A DNA stretch of 64,000 nucleotides. Source: Heterohyrax brucei. Its lineage: Eukaryota > Chordata > Mammalia > Hyracoidea > Procaviidae. Location of the stretch: the NCBI GenBank assembly GCA_028571685.1, contig CM053141.1, forward strand, positions 51,520,333 through 51,584,332, given 5' to 3'. The notes below the pieces were generated by a model. That model saw only the letters and a program-made list of their open reading frames with translations. It made no database searches and had not been told where the DNA came from. A program made the position numbers and the translations under genes. This document shows positions 37,172 to 48,504 of this stretch, piece by piece; the first letter of the stretch is position 1; each line of letters begins with the position of its first letter.

Positions 37172-37222
37172 TCATATGTATATATGTATATATATATGTA
37201 TACGTATATATGCATATATACT
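37172..37222. repeat. (TATG/TA)n microsatellite
   Basis: Alternating TATA and TATG units immediately before the antisense SINE. Confidence 0.9.
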
Positions 37223-37225
37223 CAC

Positions 37226-37372
37226 CAACATCGAGTCAACTCTGATTCACAGCAACCCTGTAGGACAGAGCAGAAATACTCCTAGAGTTTCAAAGGAGCA
37301 CCTGGTAGATTTGAACCATTAACCTTTTTTTTAGCAGACATAGCATTTAACCACTATGCTACCAGGGTTTCC
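37226..37372 (-). mobile_element. AfroSINE, antisense
   Basis: 'acatcgagtcaactctgatt' (tail complement keeping the cgagtc core) to 'accactatgctaccagggtt'. Inserted in unit 2 of the tandem duplication. Confidence 0.88.
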
Positions 37373-37567
37373 CATCCCCTTTATAACCCCTCCAATCTAG
37401 CTTTGACTAAAATGCTCCATTGAAACAACCCACCCACCTCACCTTGGCAAATTCAAACATTAATCCATAGTTATCTTTTTCTAAACTTGTGTGCTGCATT
37501 TTAGACAGTTGAAACACTTTGCCCACTGGATTTTCATAGTTTAGTATTAAAAAGCCTAGTTGCTTGA

Positions 37568-38660
37568 GATCATGTAAAGGTATTTGACTGTGTGAATCAT
37601 AACAAATTACAGCTAACATTGTGAAGAATGAGAATTCCCGAATACTCAGTTATGCACTTAAGGAATCTATACCTGGATCAAGTGGCAGTTGTGTGAACAG
37701 AACAAGGGGACACTGCAGGGTTTAAAGTCAGGTAAGTTGTGCATCAGAGTTGTATTCTTTCATTGCACCTTCTCAATCTGTAGGCTGAGCAAATGATCTG
37801 AGAAGCTGGACTATATGAAGAAGAATGGGGCATCAGGATGGAAAGACGACTCATTAACAATCTATGCTATGCAGACGACACTATCTTACTCACTTGAAGT
37901 GAAGAGCATTTGAAACACCTACTGATGAAGATCAAAGACTACAGCCTGCAGTATAAATTGCATCTCAACATCAAGAAAACAAAAATCTTCACAACAGGAC
38001 CAGTAAGCAACATCATCATAAATGGGAAAGGATTAAAATTGTCAAGCCAAGTGCCGTCGAGTCGAGGATATCATTTTAATTGGGCCCACAATCAATGCCC
38101 ATGGAAGCAGCAGTCAAGGTATCAAAAGGCACTTCGCAATGGGAAAATCTGCTGTAAATGACCTGTTTAAAGTATTGAAAAGTCAAGATGCCACCTTGAA
38201 GACTACAGTACAACTGATCCAAAACACGGTATTTTCAATCATATCATATGCATGTGAAAGCTGGATAATGAACAAGGAAGACAGAAGAATAACTGATGCC
38301 TTCGAATTGTGGTGTTGGAGACCATTGAACATCCTGTGGACTTCCAAAAGAACAAATAGATCTGTTCTGGAAGAAGCACAACCAGAGTGCTCCCTGGAAG
38401 CAAAGACGGCAAGACAGGCTTATGTACACGGGAAATGCTGTCAGGAGGGATCAGTCCCTGGAAAGGGACATCATGCTTGGTAGAGCAGAGGGTCAGTAAA
38501 AAAAAGGAAAACCTTGATGAGATGGATTGACACAGTGGCCACAATGCAGGGCTTAAGTGTAAAAATGATTGTGCACATGGCGTAAGACTAGGCAGTGTTT
38601 TGTTCTGGTGTGCAGAGAGTTGCTATGAGTTGAAACTCTCTGGACAGCACCTAACAACAA
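37568..38660 (+). mobile_element. RTE LINE, ~1.1 kb, with 11 bp target duplication
   Basis: 5'-truncated at the RT 'gtatttgactgtgtgaatca' block, running to tail 'cagcacctaacaacaa'. Bracketed by perfect 'tagttgcttga' at 37557-37567 and 38661-38671. The YADD box is intact at 37868-37879 (tat gca gac gac). Frames 37910-38161 and 38139-38483 hold the C-terminal half with frameshifts. A 19-base stretch at 38047-38065 copying the RTE/SINE tail complement is inserted mid-ORF. Confidence 0.93.
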
Positions 38661-38694
38661 TAGTTGCTTGAACACTGGCCTTCTTGAGAGGAAA

Positions 38695-38912
38695 CTAAAC
38701 CAAATCCAAATCAAATCTGCTGCAGATGAGTCAGTTCCAACCCATAATGAACCTGTAGAACAGAGTAGAAGGGCCCCATAGGGTTCCCAAGGCTGTAAGT
38801 TTTTACAGAAGCAAATTGCCACATCTTCCCACAGAGCCGCTAGGAGATTTGAGCCTTTAAACCCTCTAGTTAGCAGTTGAGCACTTAGTCACTGCAACAC
38901 CAGGGCTCCCTG
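38695..38912 (-). mobile_element. AfroSINE, long form, antisense
   Basis: Has the 'ggctgtaagtttttacagaa' and 'gccacatcttcccacagagc' middle block; head complement 'actgcaacaccagggctccc'. Confidence 0.85.
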
Positions 38913-39329
38913 AAAAAAGAATAGCCTCCTGGAAAAACTCAAAGAAAATGCACTGCATCTGCGTACTTAAAGCAATCAATTCAGGTGCTCCCCAACCATA
39001 AATCTTGAAGAAGAAAAACACACCGCCAGCTAAGGTTCTGTCTCATCATATAGCTCTGACAACCAGATGTGGATCACAGCCTTCCTCCTGACTATGCCAG
39101 CGGAGGGGCTAAGGCTTCTGCTGCTAACATGGCTTAAAAGTCTCATCCCGCCAAACAGGGATCCCTTTTCCAAGTATGATGTCTACCCAGTAGGCACTTG
39201 CTCCCTCCATGAGTGATCTTTTTTTCAATTCGATTTGGAGACATTTTATTTAAAATGCTGCATCTATATGAAACAGGGAATTGGTCTGTAGTTATTATTT
39301 TTATTTTTTTTACTGACATCAGTTTTTAG

Positions 39330-39512
39330 GAGTCTCTGGTAGTGCAAAAGAAATATTTTTGTTACAGTGGTTAAAAGCTACAGCTTCTAAATAAAGGTCG
39401 GCAGTTCGAATCTACCAGGTGCTCCTTGGAAACCTTTTGGGTCAGTTCTACTCTTCTATAGGGTCACTATGAGTCATAATCTACTTGATGGCAACAGGTT
39501 TGGTTTTCATTT
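39330..39512 (+). mobile_element. AfroSINE with good B box
   Basis: First of six SINEs packed into 1.14 kb. Keeps 'gttcgaatc' at 39404-39412. A short AT insertion ('aaagaaatatttttgtta') splits the head. Confidence 0.85.
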
Positions 39513-39716
39513 TGGTAGTACAAATGGTTAAGCAATTGGTTAATAACAGAAAGGTTGTCAGTTCAGACTCACCCAGAAGCCCCTCAGAAGACAGGCCCGA
39601 CCATCTGCTTTTAAGAGATTACAGCAATGCAAACCCTGTGGAGTACAGTTTTATCCTGACAAATATGAGATCACCATGAGATAGAATTGATTTAATGGCA
39701 ACTGGTTTGGTAGTTT
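39513..39716 (+). mobile_element. AfroSINE, long form
   Basis: Follows without gap. Long-form middle 'aagagattacagcaatgcaa' and tail 'atggcaactggtttggta'. Confidence 0.8.
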
Positions 39717-39744
39717 GTTTTTCCTTTAGCCAAGTTTTGATATT

Positions 39745-39915
39745 ATAGGTTGTTGATTTGTTAGGCACCATCAAGTGAATTCTAGTTTACAGGGACTGCA
39801 TAACCCAGAGTGGAACTGCCCTCGCAAGATCTCCAAGAAGTGGTTGATAGATTCAGATATTGACCTTTTTGACTCTCAGTGGAGTTTTTAACCACTGAGC
39901 CACCAGAGCTCTCTA
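39745..39915 (-). mobile_element. AfroSINE, antisense, diverged
   Basis: 'gttaggcaccatcaagtgaa' to 'accactgagccaccagagct'. Clearly more mutated than its neighbours. Confidence 0.75.
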
Positions 39916-39944
39916 TTCAATGGTGTTTGAGACAGTTCTACAAT

Positions 39945-40070
39945 TCCAACCCATATCGACCCTATGTGTCAGAGCAGAGCTGACCCGTAGGAGCACCTGG
40001 TGGATTTGAAACCACCAACCTTTTGATTAGCAGCCGTGGCACTTAACCTCTACACCACCAAGGTTTCCAA
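39945..40070 (-). mobile_element. AfroSINE, antisense
   Basis: 'cccatatcgaccctatgtgt' to 'ctctacaccaccaaggtttc'. Lacks part of the tail. Confidence 0.85.
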
Positions 40071-40077
40071 ATGGTTA

Positions 40078-40247
40078 CCAAACGGAACCACCCCCAGTGC
40101 CACTGAGTCGTTGCCAACTCATAGTGACTCTATAGGACAAAGTAGAACTTCCCCATTGAGTTTCCAAGGAGTCCCTGGTGGATTCAGACTGCTGACCTTT
40201 CAGTTAGCAGACAAAGCACTTAACCACTATGCCATCTGGGTTCCCAA
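40078..40247 (-). mobile_element. AfroSINE, antisense
   Basis: Tail complement 'gccactgagtcgttgccaac' through head complement 'ctatgccatctgggttccc'. Confidence 0.88.
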
Positions 40248-40267
40248 GGGCTCTTTAAATGGCATAA

Positions 40268-40470
40268 AAACACAGTCCCTGTGGCCAGTGGTTAAGGGCT
40301 TGATTGCTCAGTCCAAGGTCCGCAGTTCGAACCCACTAGCAACTCCACTTGAAAAAGCTGTAGCAATCCAATTCTATAAAGATTATAGTCTTGGAGACCC
40401 TATGGGGCAGTTCGACTCTGTCCTATAGGATGGCTATGAGGCAGAATTGACAGCAGTGGGTTTGAATTTT
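40268..40470 (+). mobile_element. AfroSINE, long form
   Basis: B box 'gttcgaacc' kept near 40325; middle 'aaagattatagtcttggaga'; last member of the SINE cluster. Confidence 0.88.
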
Positions 40471-40934
40471 GCTGTGAAATGGGAATTCATTCTTGAAGGA
40501 AAGAAAGCTGTCTTTGGGCATCTTTCCCAAAATTCTCTGCCTGAATCCTAATCACATTAATAGTTAAATCAATTATGTTTTATCATAATTTAAACATTTC
40601 CTAGTACAAAGCTATTCCTTATCCTATAGTATGGGATTCCCTAGTTAGCCAACTCTTACTTTCACCCTTGATGCTTTATGATTAGCGAGTAACCAATGTT
40701 TCCTTCACACTTTCCAACTTAAAATGCTCAGAACTATGAAAATAATCCTCAGAACAAACAGACCTAAAATCACTGTCACCTATCCATCTGTCAGTTTGTC
40801 CTTCTGTGGTGGCTTGCATGTCACAATGATCCTGGAAGCTTGACACCAGTATTTCAAATACTAGCAGGGTGATCCGTGTTGGACAGGTTTCCAAGGACCT
40901 TCCAGGCTAAAACAGACTAGGAAGAAAAAAACAA

Positions 40935-41078
40935 ACAGACAAACAAAAACTCTGCTGGCATCTGACTCATAGCAATGCTATAGGACAGAGTAGAACTGCC
41001 CCTAGAGAATTTACCAGGAGCACTTGGTGAATCTGAACTGCCAACCTTTTGGTTAGCAACTGTAGCACTTAGTTAATG
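40935..41078 (-). mobile_element. AfroSINE, antisense, head-truncated
   Basis: 'ctgactcatagcaatgctat' to 'agcaactgtagcacttagtt'; the outer head complement is missing. Confidence 0.85.
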
Positions 41079-41149
41079 TTATCTAGTACACTGCAGGACG
41101 ATAATTTCCCTAGGCTGGAAGGTGCTACCCAATAGCCCAAGCACAGGGA

Positions 41150-41325
41150 TTCCAAGCCCTGGTGGCACAATGGTTGAGAGCTTTGCTGCTAACCAGGAGG
41201 TCAGCAGTTTGAATTCACCAGCTGCTCCTTGGAAAGCCTGTGAATCAGCTTTACTCTGTCTTACTAGTATCGCTGTCAGTAGGAACTGACTTGGTGGCCA
41301 TGGATTTATCTTGTTTTTGTTTGTT
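41150..41325 (+). mobile_element. AfroSINE
   Basis: 'ccaagccctggtggcacaat' head; tail 'ttggtggccatgg' followed by a T/G-rich end. Confidence 0.88.
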
Positions 41326-42486
41326 TGGTTTAGAGGAGGCTTGAGTGAACAAATTCCATTTCCTTAGAAAATACTGGCAAAGAGAAGTAGCAGGAGGATA
41401 TATACCCACACAAGTGAATTAAGGGATTCTTGTCTTTTATTCCAATGTAACAGTTTTTCTCTTAATTATACAAAAAACATATTTCACCCATGCAGGAAAT
41501 CACTACATAAAAGTCATTTTTTCCACTCCAACTGAAACAAGTTTTAGAAGGCATGTGAACTTAGTTCTCACAAAATAACTAAAATGGCTTAGTTTAATTT
41601 TAAAAGCATTCCTCCATATTTTCTACTATACATGTACTCATAGATAATTAAGATTTTGTTAGAGAAGAAACTGTCAATTTAATTTTCTAGTCTGAACAAA
41701 ATGTGGCATATCAATTTTGGTGCATTCAAGATTGCTCGTTGAATCCAATCTCAACATAATTTACTTTAAGAAATGTTAACTGATAATTTCTAACCACTCA
41801 GTGTATTCAATCACAGAGTATCTTCAATCATTTTCTATTTTGTTTAAAATACTTGGAATCAAATTGTATTATTAGTTCACTCAGGCTTTGGGAAGAAGAC
41901 ACGAACTTCTCATAAATAGTATGAGTCAAATTTAAACACATATCAGTGCAAATAACTTACCCTGGCAATGAGCGAAAAGCAAACTCAACAGTCTACTCTG
42001 TTCATTGAGATGACAACCAGGCCAGCTGCAGAGTTTGATTATCTATTTAGAAGAGAATGATTTGGTAATTAACATCGGATTAACTTACTCAGCAAGATGA
42101 AATGAAAATGCATATTCTTAATGAGGAAAGACTGTTTTTTCTCAGTTTCCTTGAATGTCTTTTCTCAGTTCTATCGACATAATGGGAAATTACAGTTACC
42201 TGATCCTCCTGCAGAGGTAAGAGGGTAGGTTACGAGTGAACATACACTCAGTGGGTGATGACTAAATCAAAGAGCAAAGCCTTGAACCGAGCCGAGAGGT
42301 AAGGAGGAGGAGAAGGCAAGGAAACAAGGACAAATGGAACAGCCTGAAGCAGATACCACAGGGTCAGAGGAGTGATGGAAAATCATAGCATAGAAGAGAC
42401 AAAAAGACTTTTTTTAAAAGAATTTAGAAGATTGTCTAGTATATACCTGAAATAAGACTTACTGCTTTCTGTATTAACTTGTGAAA
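41326..42486. other. AT-rich DNA, no gene
   Basis: No repeat family or frame of note recognised. Confidence 0.4.
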
Positions 42487-42702
42487 GTCCCTGGGTGGTG
42501 TAAACAGTTTTCTCTTGGCTACGAACCAAAAGAGCGAGAGTTCAAATCCACCCAGTGGCACTGTGGAAGAAAATCCTAGCTATGTGTTTCCACAGGACTA
42601 CAGCCAGGAAAGCCCTGTGGTGTCCAGGGATTCTCTGAAGCTCATGAAGCTGCCTTGAATGGGAACTGGCTTTTAACAGCAACAGATTTTTTGGTTTTGT
42701 AT
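42487..42702 (+). mobile_element. AfroSINE, long form
   Basis: Head 'agtccctgggtggtgtaaac', 'gttcaaatccacccagtggc' B-box region, middle 'aggactacagccaggaaag', decayed tail. Confidence 0.8.
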
Positions 42703-42864
42703 TAATTTGTGTGTATGACAGCAGTATTTACAGAGTATGGCATGGGGAGGAAAAAGAAAATACCCTTCATACAATTGGGAACAGATAAGAAAACATAACA
42801 AAAGATTATGTCATTGAGTCATGACTGTGGCTAAATTTCAAGCAGATAAATTGAACAGCTATTT

Positions 42865-42935
42865 ACAGGGAAGTTCTACCCTGCACTATAGGGTCACTAA
42901 GAATTGGAATTGGCTGGAGAGTGATGGATAAAGTA
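42865..42935 (+). mobile_element. AfroSINE 3' fragment
   Basis: Only body and tail ('gaagttctaccctgcactat' then 'ggtcactaagaattggaatt'). Confidence 0.7.
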
Positions 42936-43044
42936 GAAATCAAATATTTACCTATAGAAATAATATTTGGCTATATGCTGATATGAACCACACGTACAGA
43001 CTTATCCCAGACGGATAGTACATTGTGGTCGTATAATGCTCTTA

Positions 43045-43315
43045 GGTCAGACTTCACCGCAACCAAGCCAAGCCAAGTGCTGTCGAGTCAGATCTGACTC
43101 ATGGCGACACTAGGGGCCAGGGTAGAATTCTTAATTATATGTAACATATAATTATTTTTAGAAGTAGGTTGCCAGGTCCTTCTTCCTAGTCTTTCTTAGT
43201 CTGGCAGCTGCAATGAAACCTGTCCACCATAGGTGACCTCTTGGAATTTGAAATACCTGTGGCATAGCTTCCAGTATCACAGCAACATGCAAGCCACCAT
43301 AGTATGGCAAACTAA
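43045..43315 (-). mobile_element. Long AfroSINE variant, antisense
   Basis: Tail complement keeps 'gtgctgtcgagtcagatctg'. Then a block 'gtggcatagcttccagtatc' and 'agtatggcaaact' shared with 18478-18660. An AT insertion 'taattatatgtaacatataa' sits after the body. Confidence 0.8.
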
Positions 43316-44392
43316 CAGAAGAGAAATTAGATGCATTGTATATAATTATATAATAATATTTATATAATTACATACTCAAAACACAAAAAAATTCTTCAGT
43401 GTTCACATATCTCTTTTTATATTTGTAAGGTGGCTTTGTGGTTCATTCAAGAGAATATTTAAATATACCACCTTGGAGATAATTGATTTTGTCTTCTTTT
43501 CCTTGACCTTGAGTAAGGATCATCATTTCTTTATATTTCCATCTTCTAACCACGTTAGCAAGAAAATACAGCATGTATGGCTTTAAAAATGTTACTATAT
43601 TTAATTGGCTATTGATCATTAGGCTTGGCTGGCAAGCCGAAAGGAAATACATGGAACTAAGGATATGTCCATATTTCTTATTTTTAGATGGATAAATTTT
43701 AGTAGAATGTTGTCAGTAGAATTAAAATCATTCATTTTGAAAATTGAAAATATATATTGATTGTATCAGAAAAGAATCTTGGAAGTACTGGCCATTCAGT
43801 AAAAATGTGTTCAGCACTTAACTTAGCAGATGCTGTTGATACTCCACCCACTAACCCAAAGCCAATCTCTGAGTTCACTTGCAGTTTCTAAGTGTAAGTA
43901 TGTGGACATTTTGTTCCTTTGCTGGAGAATTATACTCCATATCTGTCTAAGTAAAACATACTGACGATTTATAGTGCTGTTTTCCAGACACACTTTCAAG
44001 CAATGGCTGTTACTTCATTCTGAACCTCTTGCGGCTAAAATACTTTGTTCAAAGAACTGAGTGGGAGAAATAAGACTGTGATTTCCTTTGTCACTGCCAA
44101 TAACCTTTTTGGACACATTCTGCTTCTTTTTCTGAAACTTGAAATTCCAAGGGATTAAAGATTTTATTCACGTGTGGGGAGGAGAGGAGGTACAGAAAAA
44201 AAGAAAAGGAAAAACACCTCCGTAAGACACAATCAGATTTCCAACGCATCTAAAGTGAATAGTTGCTGTCTGTTCATGTTGGGTTCTTCATGCTTATAGC
44301 TCAGCAAATGCAGAAAGGAGTTACTATATTGATTCTAATTTCATGTCAATATTGGCTGTAAAATGAAGAGGACAAGGAGAAGTGTTTCTGTT
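43316..44392. other. AT-rich DNA, no gene
   Basis: Nothing recognised; palindromic AT stretch 'tataattatataataatatt' near 43340. Confidence 0.4.
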
Positions 44393-45510
44393 GTGGAGAC
44401 TTGGTCATTGGTGCTCTGTAATAGAAACACCACAAGATAGCCTTAACAAAGGGAAATGTATTCTCTCACAATTTCAGAGGTTAGAAGTCCAAATCCAGGG
44501 TGCCAGGTTCAAGAAAAAACTTTCAGTCTCAATGGGCTCTGAAGAAAAGTCCCGGTCATTAATCTTGCACTGGTCTAGGAGCTTCTCAACAAAGGGACCC
44601 AGAATCCAAAGGATGAATTCTTCTCTTGCTCTGCTTTCTAGGTAGTAGGAGGTTGCTATGCTGTTATGTCAATCGTGTCCCCTCTCAAAATAGGTGCAGC
44701 CATGTGACCATGATTCCCTGTATTCTATGACTGTAGCAGGAGGTTGCTATGTTGTTGAGGACTGAATTGTGTTCCCCCCAAAATATGTGAAGCCATGTGA
44801 CCGTGATTCCCTGTATTCTATGATTGTCCTCCATATTGTGATTTTGCTGTGCTGTATGTTAAAAGATTAGGGTGGGACTGTAAACCCCTTTATAGTATTA
44901 TCTCCCTGCTCCACTGTAAAGGGAGTTTCCCTGAAGTATGGCTTGCCCTACCCTTAATCTTTTTGTCCTACAGAGATAAAAGCAAAGAGAAGCAAGCAGA
45001 GAATTGGGAACCTCACACCATCAAACAAGCAGCACCGGGAGAAGAGCGCATCCTTCAGACCTGAGGTTCCTGTGCGAAGATACTCCCTGGACAAAGAGTG
45101 ATGCAATACTGGACTTTCCTCCAGAGCCAACAAGGGGGAAAGCCTTTCCCTGAATTTGGACTTGTAGCCTACCAGACTGTGTAAGAATAAACTTTCCTTT
45201 GTTAAAGCCATCTACTCTGTGGTATTTCTGTTAGAGCAGCACTAGCTAACTAAAACATATGTCTTTGCTAACTTTTCTCTATTTCTCTCTCTTGAAGATA
45301 AAAGGTGGTGTAGACCACACCCTGACAAACTCCCTTTACATCAGATCAAGGGTATGACCAGAAGGAGGGTATTACATCCCACTCTGATTTTCATTAACAT
45401 AACCTAATCTTGCCTCATTCACCACAGGAAATAGAAGACAACTACACAATACTCAGAATCATGGCCTAGCCAAGGCCACACATTTGAGGGGAACACAATT
45501 CAACCCATGA
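44393..45510 (-). mobile_element. MaLR-like LTR, antisense, host of a second LTR
   Basis: Antisense LTR in two parts, 44393 to about 44660 and 45258-45510. The left end 'ggtgctctgtaatagaaaca' is the complement of the LTR 3' end, and the right end 'aattcaacccatgacag' of its 5' end. The gap is filled by a solo LTR of the same broad family in opposite orientation plus a short tandem duplication. Confidence 0.7.
44753..45257 (+). mobile_element. Solo MaLR-like LTR with TATGT duplication
   Basis: 505 bp, begins 'tgttgaggactgaattgtgt', ends 'ctaactaaaaca' (TG...CA). Direct repeat 'tatgt' at 44748-44752 and 45258-45262, the 5 bp duplication expected of ERVL-class integration. A poly-A signal-like 'aataaa' lies near 45187. 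No internal viral sequence, so one LTR is left after recombination. The first ~75 bp plus flank also occur at about 44645-44737, a ~93 bp tandem duplication. Confidence 0.85.
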
Positions 45511-46439
45511 CAGACAGTGGCTGGTCTACATCTTGCATCATCAGTAACAGAGAAGGCTTAATGTGAATAACAAGCAGATTTGAGCAGCACGAGAGGAGAC
45601 TGAAGTACATACTGTTGATTCCATGACCCATATATACTGTGACTATTGTTGATTTACCTGTACCAATGCTGAACTGACTGATTCCCATTTCAAGGGTGTT
45701 TGACTCCTTGCTTGTCAGGCTGAGGATTTTCCATGGTGCTCTAGAGTTTGCTCAGCTTGCACACAAGACGTCCTTGAAGTGTTAGAAATCCAGCAACTCA
45801 GGGAAAACTTCAAGATGGACCATAAGTATGGGTAAATACCTGAGTTTACCTGTCCCTTGGAGGGATAATTCTCAGATTAAGTTCTCCATAGTTCTTGAAA
45901 TGATCTCCAAAGGGATTCAATGCTATTTGATAATATCAACAGTGGATTACAAAGCTATAAATTAATGAAATTTAGATCAACTTTATTTTATATGCATCAA
46001 ACTCATTGAATCCTTCTTGAAAATTGAAAATAAATCCATGTGGAATTACAGTGTTTCAGTTGTGAACATGCAGGGCTTACTGAAGATTTACTCATTTATT
46101 GATGAACACATCTACGGACGTTTATGGGTACTACTTTGTAACTCAAATGACTATTTCTCTCTGCAAGCTGTTACATTTGATATGTCGTGATTTATTCCTA
46201 TTCCTTAAAAGCAATAAAGGTAATGTGTTCTCTTGTGAAATTAATCTAAAATAAACAGCTAAAGTCCATAATCAAGATGAGGTAAGTGTGTACATTTGTG
46301 TATTTAAAAATAACAGAAAAGATAAAATGGAAGTTGCAACTGAGATGGTAAGAAGACTTTTTAAGTGGCCAGAACAGTACAATATTCTGATCTTTCAAAA
46401 CAACAACTTTTAGTCACCAATGTCATCTTATAAAGACAA
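45511..46439. other. No gene or repeat recognised
   Basis: Unclassified DNA; frames under about 62 codons. Confidence 0.4.
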
Positions 46440-46590
46440 ATCTCGTATATAGCAACTCTATAGAACAAGGTAGAGTTGCCACATAGGGTTTCCAAAGCTG
46501 TAATCTTTATGCAAGCCACACTTTTTCGCATGGAGTGGCTAGTGAATTCAAACTACTGACCTTTGGTTAGCCACTGCACCACCAGCAGGG
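46440..46590 (-). mobile_element. AfroSINE, antisense
   Basis: 'ctctatagaacaaggtagag' body complement and 'ccactgcaccaccagcaggg' head complement. Confidence 0.8.
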
Positions 46591-46611
46591 GCATGTTATT
46601 GAGAAAACAAG

Positions 46612-46770
46612 ATGCAGAGTCCTGGTTGTACAATTGTTAAGACCTTGAGTGTTAACCAAGAAGTTGGCAGTTTGAATTTGCCAGCTGCTTCTTATGAACT
46701 TTATGCGGTGGTTCTAACACGTTTTCACAGTCATCAAGAGTCAAAACTGACTCAGCAGCAATGGGTTTGA
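46612..46770 (+). mobile_element. AfroSINE
   Basis: Head 'gagtcctggttgtacaattg', tail 'agcagcaatgggtttgattt'; its T-rich end meets the poly-T of the antisense L1. Confidence 0.82.
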
Positions 46771-47870
46771 TTTTTTTTAATTGTGCTTTAGGTGAAAGTT
46801 TACAGCAGAGGTTTATGTCTCATACAAAAATTTATACACATATTGTTATGTGACACTTGTTGCAATCACTGTAATGTGACAGCACACTCTCCCTTTCTAC
46901 CCCAGGTTTCTTATTTCCACCCAACCAGCTCCTGTCCTTTCCTGCCTTCTCATCTCATCTCCATTACAGACACCAATTTAGTCTCATGTATCTGCTTGAA
47001 CTAAGACACACTCTTTCTTCTTGAGTATTATTTTATGCTTTATAGTGCAGTCTAATCTTTATTGGAAGAGTTGCCTTCAAGAATGGTTTTAGTTCTGGGT
47101 TAACAGAGAGTTTGGAGCCGTGTCTTCCAGGGTTGTGCTAGTCTCAGTCAGGCCATTAAATTTGGTCTTTGGGTATGAATTTGAGTTCTGTACCCCACTT
47201 CTTTCTGCTCTATCAGGGAATCTATTGTGTTCCTTGTCAAAGAGATCATTGGTAGGAGCCAGGCAGTGTCTAACTCTTCTGATCTCAGATTGATGGTATC
47301 TTTGGTTTATGTGGTCTTTTGGTTCCTGGACTAATACTTTCCTTGTGTCTTTGGTATTCTTCAGTCTCTTTTGTTTCAGATGAGTTGGGACCAATTGATT
47401 CAACCTATATGACTGCTCACAAGCTTTTAAGGTCTCAGATACCACTCACTAAAGTAGGATACAGAACATTTCCTTTTAATGAACTTTGTTATGCTAATTG
47501 ACCTAGATGTCCCCCCCCAAACCATCCTTTCCAGGCACCCATCTATCATACTCTATCAACTGAAATGTTTGACTGTGTTCAGAAACCTTCTTAGCTTTTG
47601 TGCTGGTTGCCCTTGTACTGTTTGCCATCCTTACCTTCACCAAAGAAAATTCTTGTCTACTGTCTAGTTAGTGAATTCTACTCTCACTCCTTCCCTGCCC
47701 TTGTAACCATAAAACTTTTAAAACTTTTCTTAAGTTCTTTTAATAGTGGTGTTACACAACATTTGTCCTTTTGTGACTAATCTTACTCAGCATAACAGCT
47801 GCCAAGATTCATCTTTGTGACATGTTTCACGGATTCATTGTTTTTCTTTATCATTGAGTAGTATTCCATT

Positions 47871-48504
47871 TTAGCTTTTGGAATACTACTCAGAATACTA
47901 CTTGAACCATGTTACAACACAGATGAATCTTGGAAGGCATTATGCTGAGTAAAATTAGTCACAAAGGGACAAATACTGCATGAGAAAATCTGCTGCAAAG
48001 GACCTCTTCAAAGTATTCAAAAGTAAGTATGTCATCTTGAGGACTGAGATGTGCGTGACCTAAGCCATGGTATTTTCAATTGCATCATATGCATGAAAAA
48101 GCTGGGCCATGAACAAAGAAGACAGAAGAAGAATCGAGGCCTTTGTATTGTGGTGTTGGAGAAGAATGTTGAATGTACCATGGACTGCCAAAAAACAAAC
48201 AGATCTGTTCTGGAAAAGGTACAACTTGAGTGCTCCTTGAAAGCAAAGATGGCAAGAATGTGTCTTATATACTTTAGAGATGTTGTCAGGAAAGATCAGT
48301 CCCTGGAGAACATCATCATGCCGGGTAAAGTGGAGGATCAGCAAAAAAGAGGAAGACCTTTGACGAGATGGTTTGACACAGTGGCCACAACAATGACCTT
48401 AAGTATGAAAACATCTGTGGACACGGCATAAGACCGGGCAGTGTTTCGTTCTGTTCATAGAGTCACTGTGAGTCGGAACTGACTTGACAGCACCTGGCAA
48501 TACC
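47871..48504 (+). mobile_element. RTE LINE 3' end with inverted L1 piece at its 5' end
   Basis: One insertion bracketed by 'agtagtattccatt' (47857-47870) and 'agtggtattccatt' (48505-48518), 14 bp with one mismatch. Its first ~100 bp (47879-47975) are sense L1, the inverse of the L1 just to the left (~47760-47880), forming a near-palindrome. From 47976 it is RTE ORF2 C-terminus and tail ('gtcactgtgagtcggaactg'). The C-terminal RTE frame 48051-48431 (126 codons) is still open. Confidence 0.8.

Larger units (their letters stand above)
36845..37405. repeat. ~164 bp tandem duplication, second unit split by SINE
   Basis: 'tagatttcat' starts at 36908 and again at 37072 (offset 164). Around both lie a GGAAG-rich lead, 'actaatttctcttttca', 'cttctaaatattt' and a pyrimidine-rich end. 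Unit 1 ends 'tatagcccactccactctag'; in unit 2 the matching 'tataacccctccaatctag' appears only after an AT microsatellite and an antisense AfroSINE. The duplication therefore predates the SINE. Confidence 0.75.

Noticed and set aside
39404..39412. Pol III B-box-like 'gttcgaatc' as a tRNA gene
   Set aside because: It is part of an AfroSINE head; no tRNA cloverleaf pairing or terminator in the right spacing.
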